This document shows, piece after piece, positions 1 through 6,316 of a stretch of DNA of 6,316 nt. Both the position numbers and the translations under genes were made by a program. The notes below the pieces were generated by a model that was not told the DNA's origin, ran no database searches, and saw nothing but the letters and a program-made list of their open reading frames with translations. Origin of the DNA: JAKALQ01 sp963978265. Lineage in GTDB: Bacteria; Actinomycetota; Actinomycetes; S36-B12; UBA5976. The stretch's first letter is position 1. Every line of letters starts with the position of its first letter. Location: NCBI GenBank assembly GCA_963978265.1, contig CAXBQV010000093.1, positions 1-6,316 on the forward strand, in the 5' to 3' direction.

Positions 1-233
1 ATTCGCACGAACACGCGCCGGCGAACTCGATCTTGTGCAGCAGTACCGCCCCTTGCTCGAGCGCCTCGCAAGCCTCAAACCGGCGCGTGGAACCGCCGCT
101 CCAGCCCGCTTCGGAGCCCGCTGGGCGCCGTGTGGCGAGCGCCACCCGCAGGTGGTGGCTTTCGGCCTGCAGCCCGACATCGCAAAGGGAGAAAGATCTT
201 CTACCGACGCCATTAACGATTGGACTGCAGCCC
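1..233. other. Unassigned region upstream of ppdK; possible 3' end of an unidentified gene
   Basis: No gene can be named here. Forward frame 2 is open from the window edge and runs on into ppdK without a stop; its first ~28 codons (including LDLVQQYRPLLERLASLKPA) look helical and have GC-rich third positions. That stretch loosely recalls the C-terminal helices of glycyl-tRNA synthetase beta chain (GlyS), a known ppdK neighbour in some bacteria, but the conserved motifs that should follow are absent. Forward frame 1 is open to a TAA at 214-216. The reverse strand also has an open frame across the whole stretch, with a plausible segment (AVLLHKIEFAGACSCE) near the left edge. Open frames on both strands are expected at this GC content, so none is called as a CDS. 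A purine-rich, Shine-Dalgarno-like run sits at 184-195 but has no start codon at a suitable distance. Confidence 0.4.
132..159 (+). terminator. Overlapping hairpins, possible terminator of an upstream transcript
   Basis: Two mutually exclusive stems are visible. GTGGC (132-136) pairs with GCCAC (141-145) around a GAGC loop, and GCCACC (141-146) pairs with GGTGGC (154-159) around a 7-base loop. The second stem is followed by only three T residues (160-162), so it is at best a weak intrinsic terminator for a gene entering from the left. It could equally be chance structure in GC-rich DNA. Confidence 0.2.
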
Positions 234-2927
234 ATGAAATACGTCTACGACTTCACCGAGGGCGATCGCTCGATGGTCGACCTCCTCGGCGGCAAAGGTG
301 CGAACCTCGCCGAGATGATGCGGCTCGGACTGCCGGTGCCTCCCGGTTTCACGATCACCACCGAGGCGTGCAAGGCGTATCTCGCCGAAGGCAAGGAGCC
401 CGACGCGATGTCCGCGCAGGTGTGGACGAACATGGCTGCGACCGAATCCCGCTCACGTCGCCGCTTCGGCGATCCGCAGGATCCGCTGCTCGTCTCGGTC
501 CGTTCCGGCGCGAAGTTCTCGATGCCGGGCATGATGGAGACGGTCCTCAACATCGGACTCAACGACGACACGCTCCCCGGTCTCGCTGCAGTGACCGGAA
601 GCGAGCGTTTTGCGTGGGACTCCTACCGACGGCTCATCCAGATGTTCGGCAAGACGGTGCTCGGCATCGATGCCGAGCACTTCGAGCACGTCCTCGAAGC
701 GCGCAAGCAGATGGTCGGTGCGAAGTCCGACGTCGATCTCAATGTCGAGGACCTGAAGGCGGTGGTCGCCGACTACAAGATGGTCGTCAAGACACATGCG
801 GGTCGCGACTTCCCGCAGGACGTCCGTGAACAACTTGAACTCGCCATCCACGCGGTCTTCGATTCGTGGAACACCGATCGTGCGAAGCTCTACCGACGCC
901 AGGAACGTATTCCCGAGGATCTCGGCACTGCGGTGAACGTCTGCACGATGGTCTTCGGCAACCGCGGTGAATCCTCAGGCACCGGCGTTGCATTCACTCG
1001 TGATCCCGCCTCCGGCTCCACCGGCGAGTACGGCGATTGGCTCCCGAATGCCCAGGGAGAAGACGTTGTCGCCGGTATCCGCAACACCTTGAAGTTGGCG
1101 GACCTCCACACGCATATGCCGGTCGTGCACGACGAACTCATGGACGTCATGCATCGACTCGAAGCGCACTACCGGGATCTCTGCGATATCGAGTTCACGG
1201 TTGAAGACGGTCAACTGTGGATGTTGCAGACGCGTGTCGGCAAGCGCACACCAGCTGCCGCATTCCGCATCGCGGTGCAGCTCGTGGAGGAAGGCGTCAT
1301 ATCGCTCGACGAGGCGCTCAAGCGCGTCTCGGGCAAACAGCTCGTGAACCTGATGTTCCCGCGCTTCGCCTCACACCATGGAGCCACGAAACTCACCACC
1401 GGCATCTCGGCATCGCCGGGTGCAGCCGTCGGTCAGGTCGTGTTCAACTCCCAGCGCGCCGTCGAGGTTGCAGCCACGGGTAAGCAGGTCATCCTCGTCC
1501 GCCGTGAGACCAATCCCGACGACCTTGCCGGCATGGTCGCAGCCGTCGGCATCCTCACCTCGCGTGGTGGCAAGACATCGCACGCGGCAGTCGTCGCACG
1601 CGGCATGGGGAAGACCGCGGTCTGCGGTGCAGACGAACTCCTCGTCGAATCCGATCGGTTCACCGCCCCCGGTGGCCAGGTCATTACAGAAGGCGAGACC
1701 ATCGGCATCGACGGCACCACCGGTGAGGTCTTTTACGGCGACGTGGCCGTCTCCGATTCGAACGTCACCCGCTACCTCGATGGCGCATTGACCGACGCGG
1801 AGATCGAGGCCGATCCGCTCGTCCGAGCCGTGCACATCCTCATCCAGCACGCGGACAACGTCCGGCGCATGGGAGTCCGGGCGAATGCCGACACGGAGGA
1901 CGACGCGGCACGCGCGCGTCGAATGGGCGCGGAAGGCATCGGTCTCGCGCGCACCGAGCACATGTTCCTCGGCGATCGCCGCGAACTCGTCGAACACCTG
2001 ATCCTCGCCGACAGTGACGCGGAGGTGAAGCAGGCACTCAACGCGCTGCTGCCACTCCAGATTGGCGACTTCACCGGCATCCTCCGCGAGATGGACCAAC
2101 TGCCGGTGGTGATCCGACTGCTGGATCCGCCGTTGCATGAATTCCTGCCGGACCGACAGGCACTGGCGGTGAAGGTTGCGGTGGCAGAGGCCACGCAGGG
2201 CAAGGCCGATCCGCAGGACGTGAAGGTGCTCGCTGCGGTCGAGCGCATGCACGAGTCCAACCCGATGCTCGGTCTGCGGGGGGTGCGACTTGGCATCATG
2301 TTCCCCGGCCTCTTCGAATTGCAGGTACGTGCAATCGCTGAAGCATCCGCCATCCTCATCAAGGAGGGCCGTCATCCACATGCCGAGATCATGGTGCCGC
2401 TCGTGGCAACGGTTGCGGAACTCGAGCCGATCCGGAACACATCCGAAGGCATCATCGCGGAAGTCGCAGCGAAGTACGGCGTCGAGCTCGACATTCCGAT
2501 CGGCACGATGATCGAGGTTCCGCGTGCTGCCGTCACGGCACATCGCATCGCGCGCGCGGCTGACTTCTTCTCGTTCGGCACCAACGACCTCACGCAGACG
2601 ACGTGGGCGTTCAGCCGAGACGACGTCGAAGCATCCTTCGTGGGTGAATACCTTGAACGCGGCATCTTCGGCACCTCGCCGTTTGAGTCGATCGACCCGT
2701 ACGGCGTGGGCGAACTCGTCAAGATCGCGATCGAGCGCGGCCGCAGCGTGAAGTCCGACATCGGGCTCGGCGTCTGCGGCGAACACGGCGGCGATCCGAC
2801 GTCGATCCACTTCTTCGACGAGGTGGGACTGGATTACGTGTCATGCTCGCCGTTCCGCGTGCCGGTTGCACGACTTGAAGCCGGTCGCGCATCGCTTTCG
2901 ACAACGCACCTCAGCGATACACGCTGA
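234..2927 (+). CDS. ppdK: Pyruvate, phosphate dikinase
   Basis: Cytoplasmic enzyme that interconverts ATP + phosphate + pyruvate and AMP + diphosphate + PEP; it makes PEP for gluconeogenesis or runs as a PPi-linked glycolytic step. The protein is 897 aa, a normal family length. Residues ~1-340 form the ATP-grasp nucleotide-binding part: GGKG at 19-22, SVRSGAK at 88-94, FTRDP around Arg256, NAQGED at 272-277 and LQTR at 331-334. The swivelling phosphohistidine domain follows, with GGKTSHAA giving His450 as the phosphoryl carrier and Thr448 as the family's regulatory site. The C-terminal PEP/pyruvate TIM barrel shows RTEHMF (573-578), GLRGVRLG (680-687), GTMIEVPRA (757-765), SFGTNDLTQT (780-789) and the catalytic Cys848 in GVCGEHGG. 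ATG 234 is chosen because MKYVYDFTEGDRSMVDLLGGKG is the usual family N-terminus; the frame stays open upstream to a TTG at 33, but that extension resembles nothing in the family. The ribosome binding site is weak (GGA at 222-224). No regulatory kinase/phosphorylase gene lies in the window. All catalytic motifs are intact. Confidence 0.97.
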   Translation: MKYVYDFTEGDRSMVDLLGGKGANLAEMMRLGLPVPPGFTITTEACKAYLAEGKEPDAMSAQVWTNMAATESRSRRRFGDPQDPLLVSVRSGAKFSMPGMMETVLNIGLNDDTLPGLAAVTGSERFAWDSYRRLIQMFGKTVLGIDAEHFEHVLEARKQMVGAKSDVDLNVEDLKAVVADYKMVVKTHAGRDFPQDVREQLELAIHAVFDSWNTDRAKLYRRQERIPEDLGTAVNVCTMVFGNRGESSGTGVAFTRDPASGSTGEYGDWLPNAQGEDVVAGIRNTLKLADLHTHMPVVHDELMDVMHRLEAHYRDLCDIEFTVEDGQLWMLQTRVGKRTPAAAFRIAVQLVEEGVISLDEALKRVSGKQLVNLMFPRFASHHGATKLTTGISASPGAAVGQVVFNSQRAVEVAATGKQVILVRRETNPDDLAGMVAAVGILTSRGGKTSHAAVVARGMGKTAVCGADELLVESDRFTAPGGQVITEGETIGIDGTTGEVFYGDVAVSDSNVTRYLDGALTDAEIEADPLVRAVHILIQHADNVRRMGVRANADTEDDAARARRMGAEGIGLARTEHMFLGDRRELVEHLILADSDAEVKQALNALLPLQIGDFTGILREMDQLPVVIRLLDPPLHEFLPDRQALAVKVAVAEATQGKADPQDVKVLAAVERMHESNPMLGLRGVRLGIMFPGLFELQVRAIAEASAILIKEGRHPHAEIMVPLVATVAELEPIRNTSEGIIAEVAAKYGVELDIPIGTMIEVPRAAVTAHRIARAADFFSFGTNDLTQTTWAFSRDDVEASFVGEYLERGIFGTSPFESIDPYGVGELVKIAIERGRSVKSDIGLGVCGEHGGDPTSIHFFDEVGLDYVSCSPFRVPVARLEAGRASLSTTHLSDTR

Positions 2928-2961
2928 CGCGCGCGTGGCGAGTTGCGCTGTGAGTGCGCGC
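2911..2961 (+). terminator. Inverted repeats around the ppdK stop codon, weak terminator candidates
   Basis: TCAGCG (2911-2916) and CGCTGA (2922-2927) form a perfect 6-bp stem with a 5-base loop, and the TGA stop is inside the right arm. Just downstream GCGCGC (2929-2934) can pair with GCGCGC (2956-2961) across 21 bases. Neither is followed by a T run, so intrinsic termination is doubtful; a Rho-type or hairpin-only mechanism is possible but not shown. Confidence 0.2.
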
Positions 2962-2985
2962 TGAGCCACATCCACCGTCGTTTGC

Positions 2986-3024
2986 AGGAGGCGGGTTCCC
3001 CTACAATTCGGGGACCCGCCTCCT
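2986..3024 (+). repeat. Long inverted repeat overlapping the tRNA-Thr promoter and acceptor strand
   Basis: AGGAGGCGGGT (2986-2996) pairs with ACCCGCCTCCT (3014-3024), and CCCC (2998-3001) pairs with GGGG (3010-3013); only T2997 is bulged, giving 15 bp with an 8-base loop (TACAATTC). The last seven bases of the right arm (3018-3024) are tRNA positions 1-7, so the left arm carries a seven-base complement of the 5' acceptor strand. In a transcript reading in from ppdK this hairpin would compete with acceptor-stem folding and could help end the ppdK message, although only two T residues follow closely. As DNA it is an operator-sized palindrome over the tRNA promoter. The pairing is seen directly; the role is inferred. 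Confidence 0.7.
3002..3007 (+). promoter_or_regulatory. Probable -10 box of the tRNA-Thr promoter
   Basis: TACAAT differs from the consensus TATAAT at one base. Transcription would start about seven bases downstream, near 3014, giving a leader of about four bases before the tRNA 5' end, which is common for single tRNA genes. A -35 box is not clear: TTTGCA at 2981-2986 leaves a 15-base spacer, shorter than usual. The box lies in the loop of the 2986-3024 inverted repeat. Confidence 0.5.
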
Positions 3025-3089
3025 TAGCTCAGTGGTAGAGCGCCCGCCTTGTAAGCGGAAGGTCGTCAGTTCAATCCTGACAGGGGGCT
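3018..3089 (+). tRNA. tRNA-Thr (anticodon TGT)
   Basis: A full cloverleaf can be folded. The acceptor stem is GCCTCCT (3018-3024) with AGGGGGC (3082-3088), with one T-G wobble, and the discriminator is T3089. The D stem is GCTC/GAGC (3027-3030/3038-3041) with a GG-containing loop. The anticodon stem is 3043-3047/3055-3059, with loop CTTGTAA (3048-3054) and anticodon TGT at 3050-3052, which reads ACA. The T stem is GTCAG/CTGAC (3065-3069/3077-3081) with loop TTCAATC. The 3' CCA is not encoded, so it must be added by nucleotidyltransferase. One oddity is a C-A mismatch at the top of the anticodon stem (3043 with 3059). The identity as threonine rests on the anticodon and the overall resemblance to bacterial tRNA-Thr. 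Confidence 0.95.
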
Positions 3090-3096
3090 CTGTGAA

Positions 3097-3113
3097 GATC
3101 CACATCATGGATC
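3097..3113 (+). terminator. Small perfect hairpin just after the tRNA
   Basis: GATCCA (3097-3102) and TGGATC (3108-3113) form a 6-bp stem with loop CATCA, eight bases past the tRNA end. It may help define the tRNA 3' end or stop transcription, but there is no T run after it. Confidence 0.25.
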
Positions 3114-3179
3114 GCAACCGCAGTGCACCGCAGCGCTGCCTCGGACCGGCGATTGAACAATCTCCACGCCTGCCGTTCC

Positions 3180-3188
3180 TGCCATACT
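3180..3188 (+). promoter_or_regulatory. Candidate extended -10 promoter for the EamA gene
   Basis: TGC followed by CATACT (3183-3188) fits an extended -10 element (TGn plus a TATAAT-like hexamer). It would start transcription near 3195 and give a leader of about 18 bases carrying the ribosome binding site. No good -35 box lies at 16-18 bases; TTGAAC at 3153-3158 is 24 bases away, too far. Read-through from the tRNA is the alternative. Confidence 0.3.
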
Positions 3189-3200
3189 CAACATGGGCAT

Positions 3201-3205
3201 GGAGG
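3201..3205 (+). promoter_or_regulatory. Ribosome binding site deciding the EamA gene start
   Basis: GGAGG lies seven bases before ATG 3213. It supports that start over the in-frame upstream start at 3123, which has no such site and would add 30 residues of non-membrane sequence. Confidence 0.75.
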
Positions 3206-3212
3206 ATCACGC

Positions 3213-4118
3213 ATGACGAGCACGTCACGTTCAGTCGCGATGTCGTTGTTCGGCGCGGTCCTCTTCGGCACCGCAGGTACCGCTGCAGCGCTTGGACCTG
3301 ACGGTGCCGATCCCTCCGTCCTCGGGTTCATGCGGCTGTTCCTTGGAGCAATTGCGCTGCTCGTCGCTGTCCCATTCTTCGGAGGTTCGCTGCGGCGGCT
3401 CGTCATATTGATCCGACGGCCAGGCGTCTGGGTGATGGCAGTCTGCGCCGGCGCTTATCAGCCGCTGTTCTTCGGGGCGACCGCCAGAACGGGTGTCGCG
3501 CTGAGCACGCTCGTGGCGGTGAGCTTCACCCCAGTTGTTGCCGGGTTCGTGGGTTGGGCTGTGTTCCGTGAGCGACCCGCACGTGCGTGGTTTCTCGCGA
3601 CAACTGTGGCTGTTGCCGGTCTCGCGCTCCGATCGGCCGGTGATCTCGACGTCGGGAATCTGAGTGGGTTGCTCATGGCGGCGGCAGCCGGCTCGACCAC
3701 GGGTTGCTACCTCAACGCGGCGAAGGTCGAACTCCGACGAGGTGGGCACCCCGTGGAACTTCCCGCGCTTGCGTACCTCATCGGATCAGCGCTCCTCATT
3801 CCGGTCGTGGGGAACGGATTCACGACGGTCGCCTTCAGCTGGTCGCTGTTGGTGCTTGCGCTCTACTTGGGCGTCGTCACCATGGCGCTTGCCAATGCAT
3901 TGAACATCGAGGGCCTGCGGGGATTGCCGCCGGGGCCGGCAGCAACGCTCATGTTGGCCGACCCGTTGACGGCGACGGCGCTCGGGGTCGTTGTGCTGGG
4001 GGAATCGCTGCAGGTCGTCGCCGTCGTCGGTATGGTGCTCGTGATGGTGGGCTTGGTGTGGCAGAGCCGCGCCCAAAGCGAAGCACCGATTTCCGCCGCC
4101 GGGAGCACGCTCGGCTGA
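3213..4118 (+). CDS. EamA-family (drug/metabolite transporter superfamily) membrane protein
   Basis: Predicted inner-membrane carrier of 301 aa, the usual size for a two-domain EamA protein. Ten hydrophobic segments are visible at about residues 8-27, 37-57, 71-89, 95-117, 124-140, 150-171, 182-200, 207-229, 240-262 and 265-284. Basic residues cluster in alternate loops (Arg61/62/68/69, Arg119/121/124, Lys171 with Arg175/176), which fits an arrangement with both ends in the cytoplasm. The duplicated EamA pattern is seen in the first half (FMRLFLGA at 39-46, the loop FRERPARA at 118-125) and again at the end (ADPLTATALGVVVLGE at 249-264). Family members export amino acids, metabolites or drugs; the substrate here cannot be deduced. 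The start at ATG 3213 is supported by a good ribosome binding site. The gene lies 123 bases after tRNA-Thr and converges with the glutamate dehydrogenase gene. No truncation is apparent. Confidence 0.9.
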   Translation: MTSTSRSVAMSLFGAVLFGTAGTAAALGPDGADPSVLGFMRLFLGAIALLVAVPFFGGSLRRLVILIRRPGVWVMAVCAGAYQPLFFGATARTGVALSTLVAVSFTPVVAGFVGWAVFRERPARAWFLATTVAVAGLALRSAGDLDVGNLSGLLMAAAAGSTTGCYLNAAKVELRRGGHPVELPALAYLIGSALLIPVVGNGFTTVAFSWSLLVLALYLGVVTMALANALNIEGLRGLPPGPAATLMLADPLTATALGVVVLGESLQVVAVVGMVLVMVGLVWQSRAQSEAPISAAGSTLG

Positions 4119-4128
4119 ACCGGCACTG

Positions 4129-4146
4129 CGGGCCGCTTGCCGCCCG
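4129..4146. terminator. Weak hairpin between convergent genes
   Basis: CGGGC (4129-4133) pairs with GCCCG (4142-4146) around an 8-base loop, in the 34-base gap between the stop codons of the two convergent genes. There is no T run on either strand, so it is only a low-confidence candidate for a shared bidirectional terminator. Confidence 0.2.
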
Positions 4147-4152
4147 GCGACC

Positions 4153-6316
4153 TCAGGCCGCGAGATTGCGCATGACGCGCAGCAACACCGACATCGACGC
4201 CAGCGTTGGCGACTCCTGCGCAAGGATCTCGGAGAGGGTGGTCTTCGCGCGGGCGATGGCGCCAGTCTTACGGGCCTCCCACGCATGCACGCGGTCGTCG
4301 GGAGTTGCTGCTGGCGAGGTCGAACGCGCGATGCTTTCCACGATCGACGCCGTTGCGGCGTAGAGATCGCTGCGCAGCGCCAATCGCGCGAGTGTGTCCC
4401 AGCGACTGTCCCGAGGCAGTTCGGTGATACGCGTCAGTGCCGGATCAACCTGGTAGCGATCGTTCACCGCGTAGTACAGCGGCAGCAGCGTGTCCGCCGC
4501 CTCACCGACCGCCGTCGCGATCCGGTCGATGTCGAGCACGGTGAACGAGTCCAGAAGCCGGGTGACCTCGGTGGCAATCGGTGCCGGCACCCCTGCAGCG
4601 ACATGGCGGTCGCGGAGTGCCACGAGATTCTCGAGTTCGACGCCCCGCATGTGCGTGACCACATCCGGTGCCCACCGTTGGACGACAGGTTGCAGTCGCT
4701 CGATGAGACCTGCGACGTCGATGTCGGCACCGTAGCGCTGCAGGATCCAACGTGTCGCGCGGTCGAACAGGCGGCGCATCTCAAGGTGCAGCAAGTACAG
4801 CTCGGACGTCGCTACGTGATTGTCGAGTTGATTTATCGAATCCCACACACGCTGCAGGTCGAACACCTCGATGGCGATCGTCGCGGCCTTGACGACGTCG
4901 CTTGCGGTCGCGTTCGTCTCCTCCATCGCCCGGAATACGAAGTTGACTCCGCCGATGTTGAGCACCTGGTTGCAGGCACTCGTCTCGATGATCTGCGCGC
5001 GAAGCGGATGGCGCTCGAGCAGCTCCGGATAGCGGTCAACAACAGCCGGTGGGAAGTAGCGCCGAAGCATCGCGGAGTACCACGGGTCGTCTGCAAGCCG
5101 CTCTTCGGCAAGTGCACGAACGAGTGCGATCTTGGCGTAGGCGAGCAGCACGCAATACTCCGGGGAGACGAGACCTTCTCCCGCGGCCTGCCGAACCGCC
5201 AATTCGCGATCAGTCGGCAGGTACTCGAGCCCGCGGTCGAGAATGTTCCTGCGTTCGAGGTCTGCGATCAGTCGTCGATCCACACTCACCATGCGGCCTG
5301 CCTCGCTGCGGGCGACGCCGAGGACCAGATTCTGCGCGTAGTTGTCCGCGAGCACATGCTCTGCGACGTCATCGGTCATGGATGCAAGTAGCGTGCTGCG
5401 CGCATCGCGATCGAGCCCGCCGGATTCAAGCAGCGGCTGCAACAGGATCTTGATGTTGACTTCGTGGTCGGAGGTATCGACGCCGGCGGAATTGTCGAGT
5501 GCGTCGGTGTTGAGACGGCGGCCGGCCAGCGCCGCTTCGATGCGGCCACGCTGGGTGAACCCGAGATTGGCGCCCTCGCCCACCACTTTTGCGCGGACTT
5601 CGGTGGCGTCGATCCGCAGAGAATCGTTGGTGCGGTCGCCGGCATCGGCTTGGTTTTCACTCGACGCTTTCACGTAGGTACCGATACCGCCGAAATAGAG
5701 CAGGTCGACCGGCGCCTTCAGGATGGCGCGCATCAGCTCGGCCGGCGTCGTGCCCGGTGTATCGAGATTCAGCAACGCGCGCATTTCGGCCGACAGTGCG
5801 ATCGACTTGGCATCGCGCGCCCACACGCCGCCGCCCTTCGAAATCAGGCGCTTGTCGTAGTCCATCCACGAAGAGCGCGGCAAGTCGAACAGCCGCTTGC
5901 GCTCGGCCCAACTGGCCTGCGGATCCGGGGCCGGATCGACGAAGATGTGACGATGATCGAACGCGGCCACCAGTCTGGTCTGCCGACTGAGCAGCATGCC
6001 GTTACCGAACACGTCTCCCGACATGTCGCCGACACCTGCGACGGTGAACGGCGTCGTCTGGATGTCGGTGCCCAGCTCGCGGAAATGCCGCTTCACAGAT
6101 TCCCAGGCGCCGCGGGCGGTGATGCCCATCTTCTTGTGGTCGTAGCCGACCGAACCGCCGGACGCGAAGGCGTCGTCCAGCCAGAAGCCATAGTCGCGCG
6201 ACAGCGCATTGGCGATGTCGGAGAAGGTCGCGGTGCCCTTGTCGGCGGCGACGACCAGGTAGGGATCGTCACCATCGTGCCGTACCACGCCGGCCGGAGG
6301 CTTCATCTCGCCATCG
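4153..6316 (-). CDS. NAD-specific glutamate dehydrogenase, large (~180 kDa) class, C-terminal part
   Basis: Cytoplasmic enzyme that oxidatively deaminates glutamate to 2-oxoglutarate and ammonium with NAD, normally a glutamate-catabolic role. Only the last 720 codons are in the window; family proteins are about 1,600 aa, so the start and the N-terminal regulatory half lie beyond 6316. The Met at 6306 is internal, since the frame continues to the edge (Asp-Gly-Glu precede it). Counting from that Met, strong family motifs are ADKGTATFSDIAN (21-33), GYDHKKMGITARGAWES (54-70), the Rossmann-type GVGDMSGDVFGNGM (91-104, GxGxxxG), GGIGTYVKAS (206-215), VVGEGANLGFTQRGRIEAA (241-259) and DNSAGVDTSDHEVNIKI (271-287). 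The remaining ~430 residues form the mostly helical C-terminal region typical of this class, ending in RVMRNLAA. The reading frame is unbroken. The gene symbol is left blank because naming (gdhB, gdh2) varies between taxa. It is convergent with the EamA gene; its promoter is not visible. Confidence 0.95.
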   Translation of the reverse strand, partial: DGEMKPPAGVVRHDGDDPYLVVAADKGTATFSDIANALSRDYGFWLDDAFASGGSVGYDHKKMGITARGAWESVKRHFRELGTDIQTTPFTVAGVGDMSGDVFGNGMLLSRQTRLVAAFDHRHIFVDPAPDPQASWAERKRLFDLPRSSWMDYDKRLISKGGGVWARDAKSIALSAEMRALLNLDTPGTTPAELMRAILKAPVDLLYFGGIGTYVKASSENQADAGDRTNDSLRIDATEVRAKVVGEGANLGFTQRGRIEAALAGRRLNTDALDNSAGVDTSDHEVNIKILLQPLLESGGLDRDARSTLLASMTDDVAEHVLADNYAQNLVLGVARSEAGRMVSVDRRLIADLERRNILDRGLEYLPTDRELAVRQAAGEGLVSPEYCVLLAYAKIALVRALAEERLADDPWYSAMLRRYFPPAVVDRYPELLERHPLRAQIIETSACNQVLNIGGVNFVFRAMEETNATASDVVKAATIAIEVFDLQRVWDSINQLDNHVATSELYLLHLEMRRLFDRATRWILQRYGADIDVAGLIERLQPVVQRWAPDVVTHMRGVELENLVALRDRHVAAGVPAPIATEVTRLLDSFTVLDIDRIATAVGEAADTLLPLYYAVNDRYQVDPALTRITELPRDSRWDTLARLALRSDLYAATASIVESIARSTSPAATPDDRVHAWEARKTGAIARAKTTLSEILAQESPTLASMSVLLRVMRNLAA

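Noticed and set aside
33..233. N-terminal extension of PpdK from TTG 33
   Set aside because: The extension is Ser/Arg/Pro-rich, unlike any PpdK N-terminus, and the canonical family start begins exactly at ATG 234.
1371..2810. A 479-codon open frame on the minus strand opposite ppdK
   Set aside because: It lies wholly within an intact, motif-complete ppdK, and its translation is low-complexity, rich in Arg, Asp, His and Cys, with no recognisable domain. Long antisense frames are expected opposite GC-rich coding sequence.
3018..3089. tRNA gene as an attachment site for an integrated element
   Set aside because: No integrase gene and no repeated copy of the tRNA 3' end is seen downstream in the window; the neighbouring genes look chromosomal.
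3130..3139. Ten-base palindrome GCAGCGCTGC in the tRNA-EamA spacer
   Set aside because: A single short GC-rich palindrome without a second copy or promoter overlap is expected by chance in this DNA.
2954..3301. A 115-codon open frame across the tRNA gene
   Set aside because: It includes the tRNA sequence in translation and runs into the EamA gene in another frame, so it is an artefact of absent stops.
4285..5391. A 368-codon open frame on the plus strand opposite the glutamate dehydrogenase gene
   Set aside because: The minus-strand frame matches a known enzyme family along its length, whereas this frame resembles nothing and shows the antisense composition expected of a shadow.

Overview
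This is a GC-rich bacterial window, complete except at its two edges, with ordinary chromosomal gene content. Reading from position 1, it holds a 233-base stretch with no gene I can name, a pyruvate phosphate dikinase gene (ppdK, 234-2927, +), a tRNA-Thr gene (3018-3089, +), an EamA-family membrane transporter (3213-4118, +), and the C-terminal 720 codons of a large NAD-dependent glutamate dehydrogenase of the ~180 kDa class (4153-6316, minus strand, 5' end outside the window). The last two genes converge, with only 34 bases between their stop codons.

Organism: the high GC content, the actinobacterial style of the PpdK sequence (for example the GGKTSHAAVVARGMGK form of the phosphohistidine motif and the NVCTMVFGN motif), a tRNA without an encoded CCA, and the 180 kDa-type glutamate dehydrogenase together suggest an actinobacterium, possibly of the Acidimicrobiia (Ilumatobacter-like). 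This is an inference from remembered family features, not from a search.

Function: PpdK interconverts pyruvate and phosphoenolpyruvate. Glutamate dehydrogenase releases 2-oxoglutarate, ammonium and NADH from glutamate. The pair would suit growth on amino or organic acids with PEP regenerated for gluconeogenesis, but the genes lie on opposite strands and are not an operon, so this link is only metabolic inference. The EamA transporter may export a small metabolite; its substrate cannot be read from the sequence.

The most unusual signal is a nearly perfect 15-bp inverted repeat (2986-3024) at the 5' end of the tRNA gene. Its right arm ends exactly with the seven acceptor-stem bases of the tRNA, and its loop is the likely -10 box of the tRNA promoter. 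I found no CRISPR array, mobile element, phage gene, toxin-antitoxin pair or defence system. Apart from this hairpin and the unexplained first 233 bases, the window looks like ordinary housekeeping sequence.
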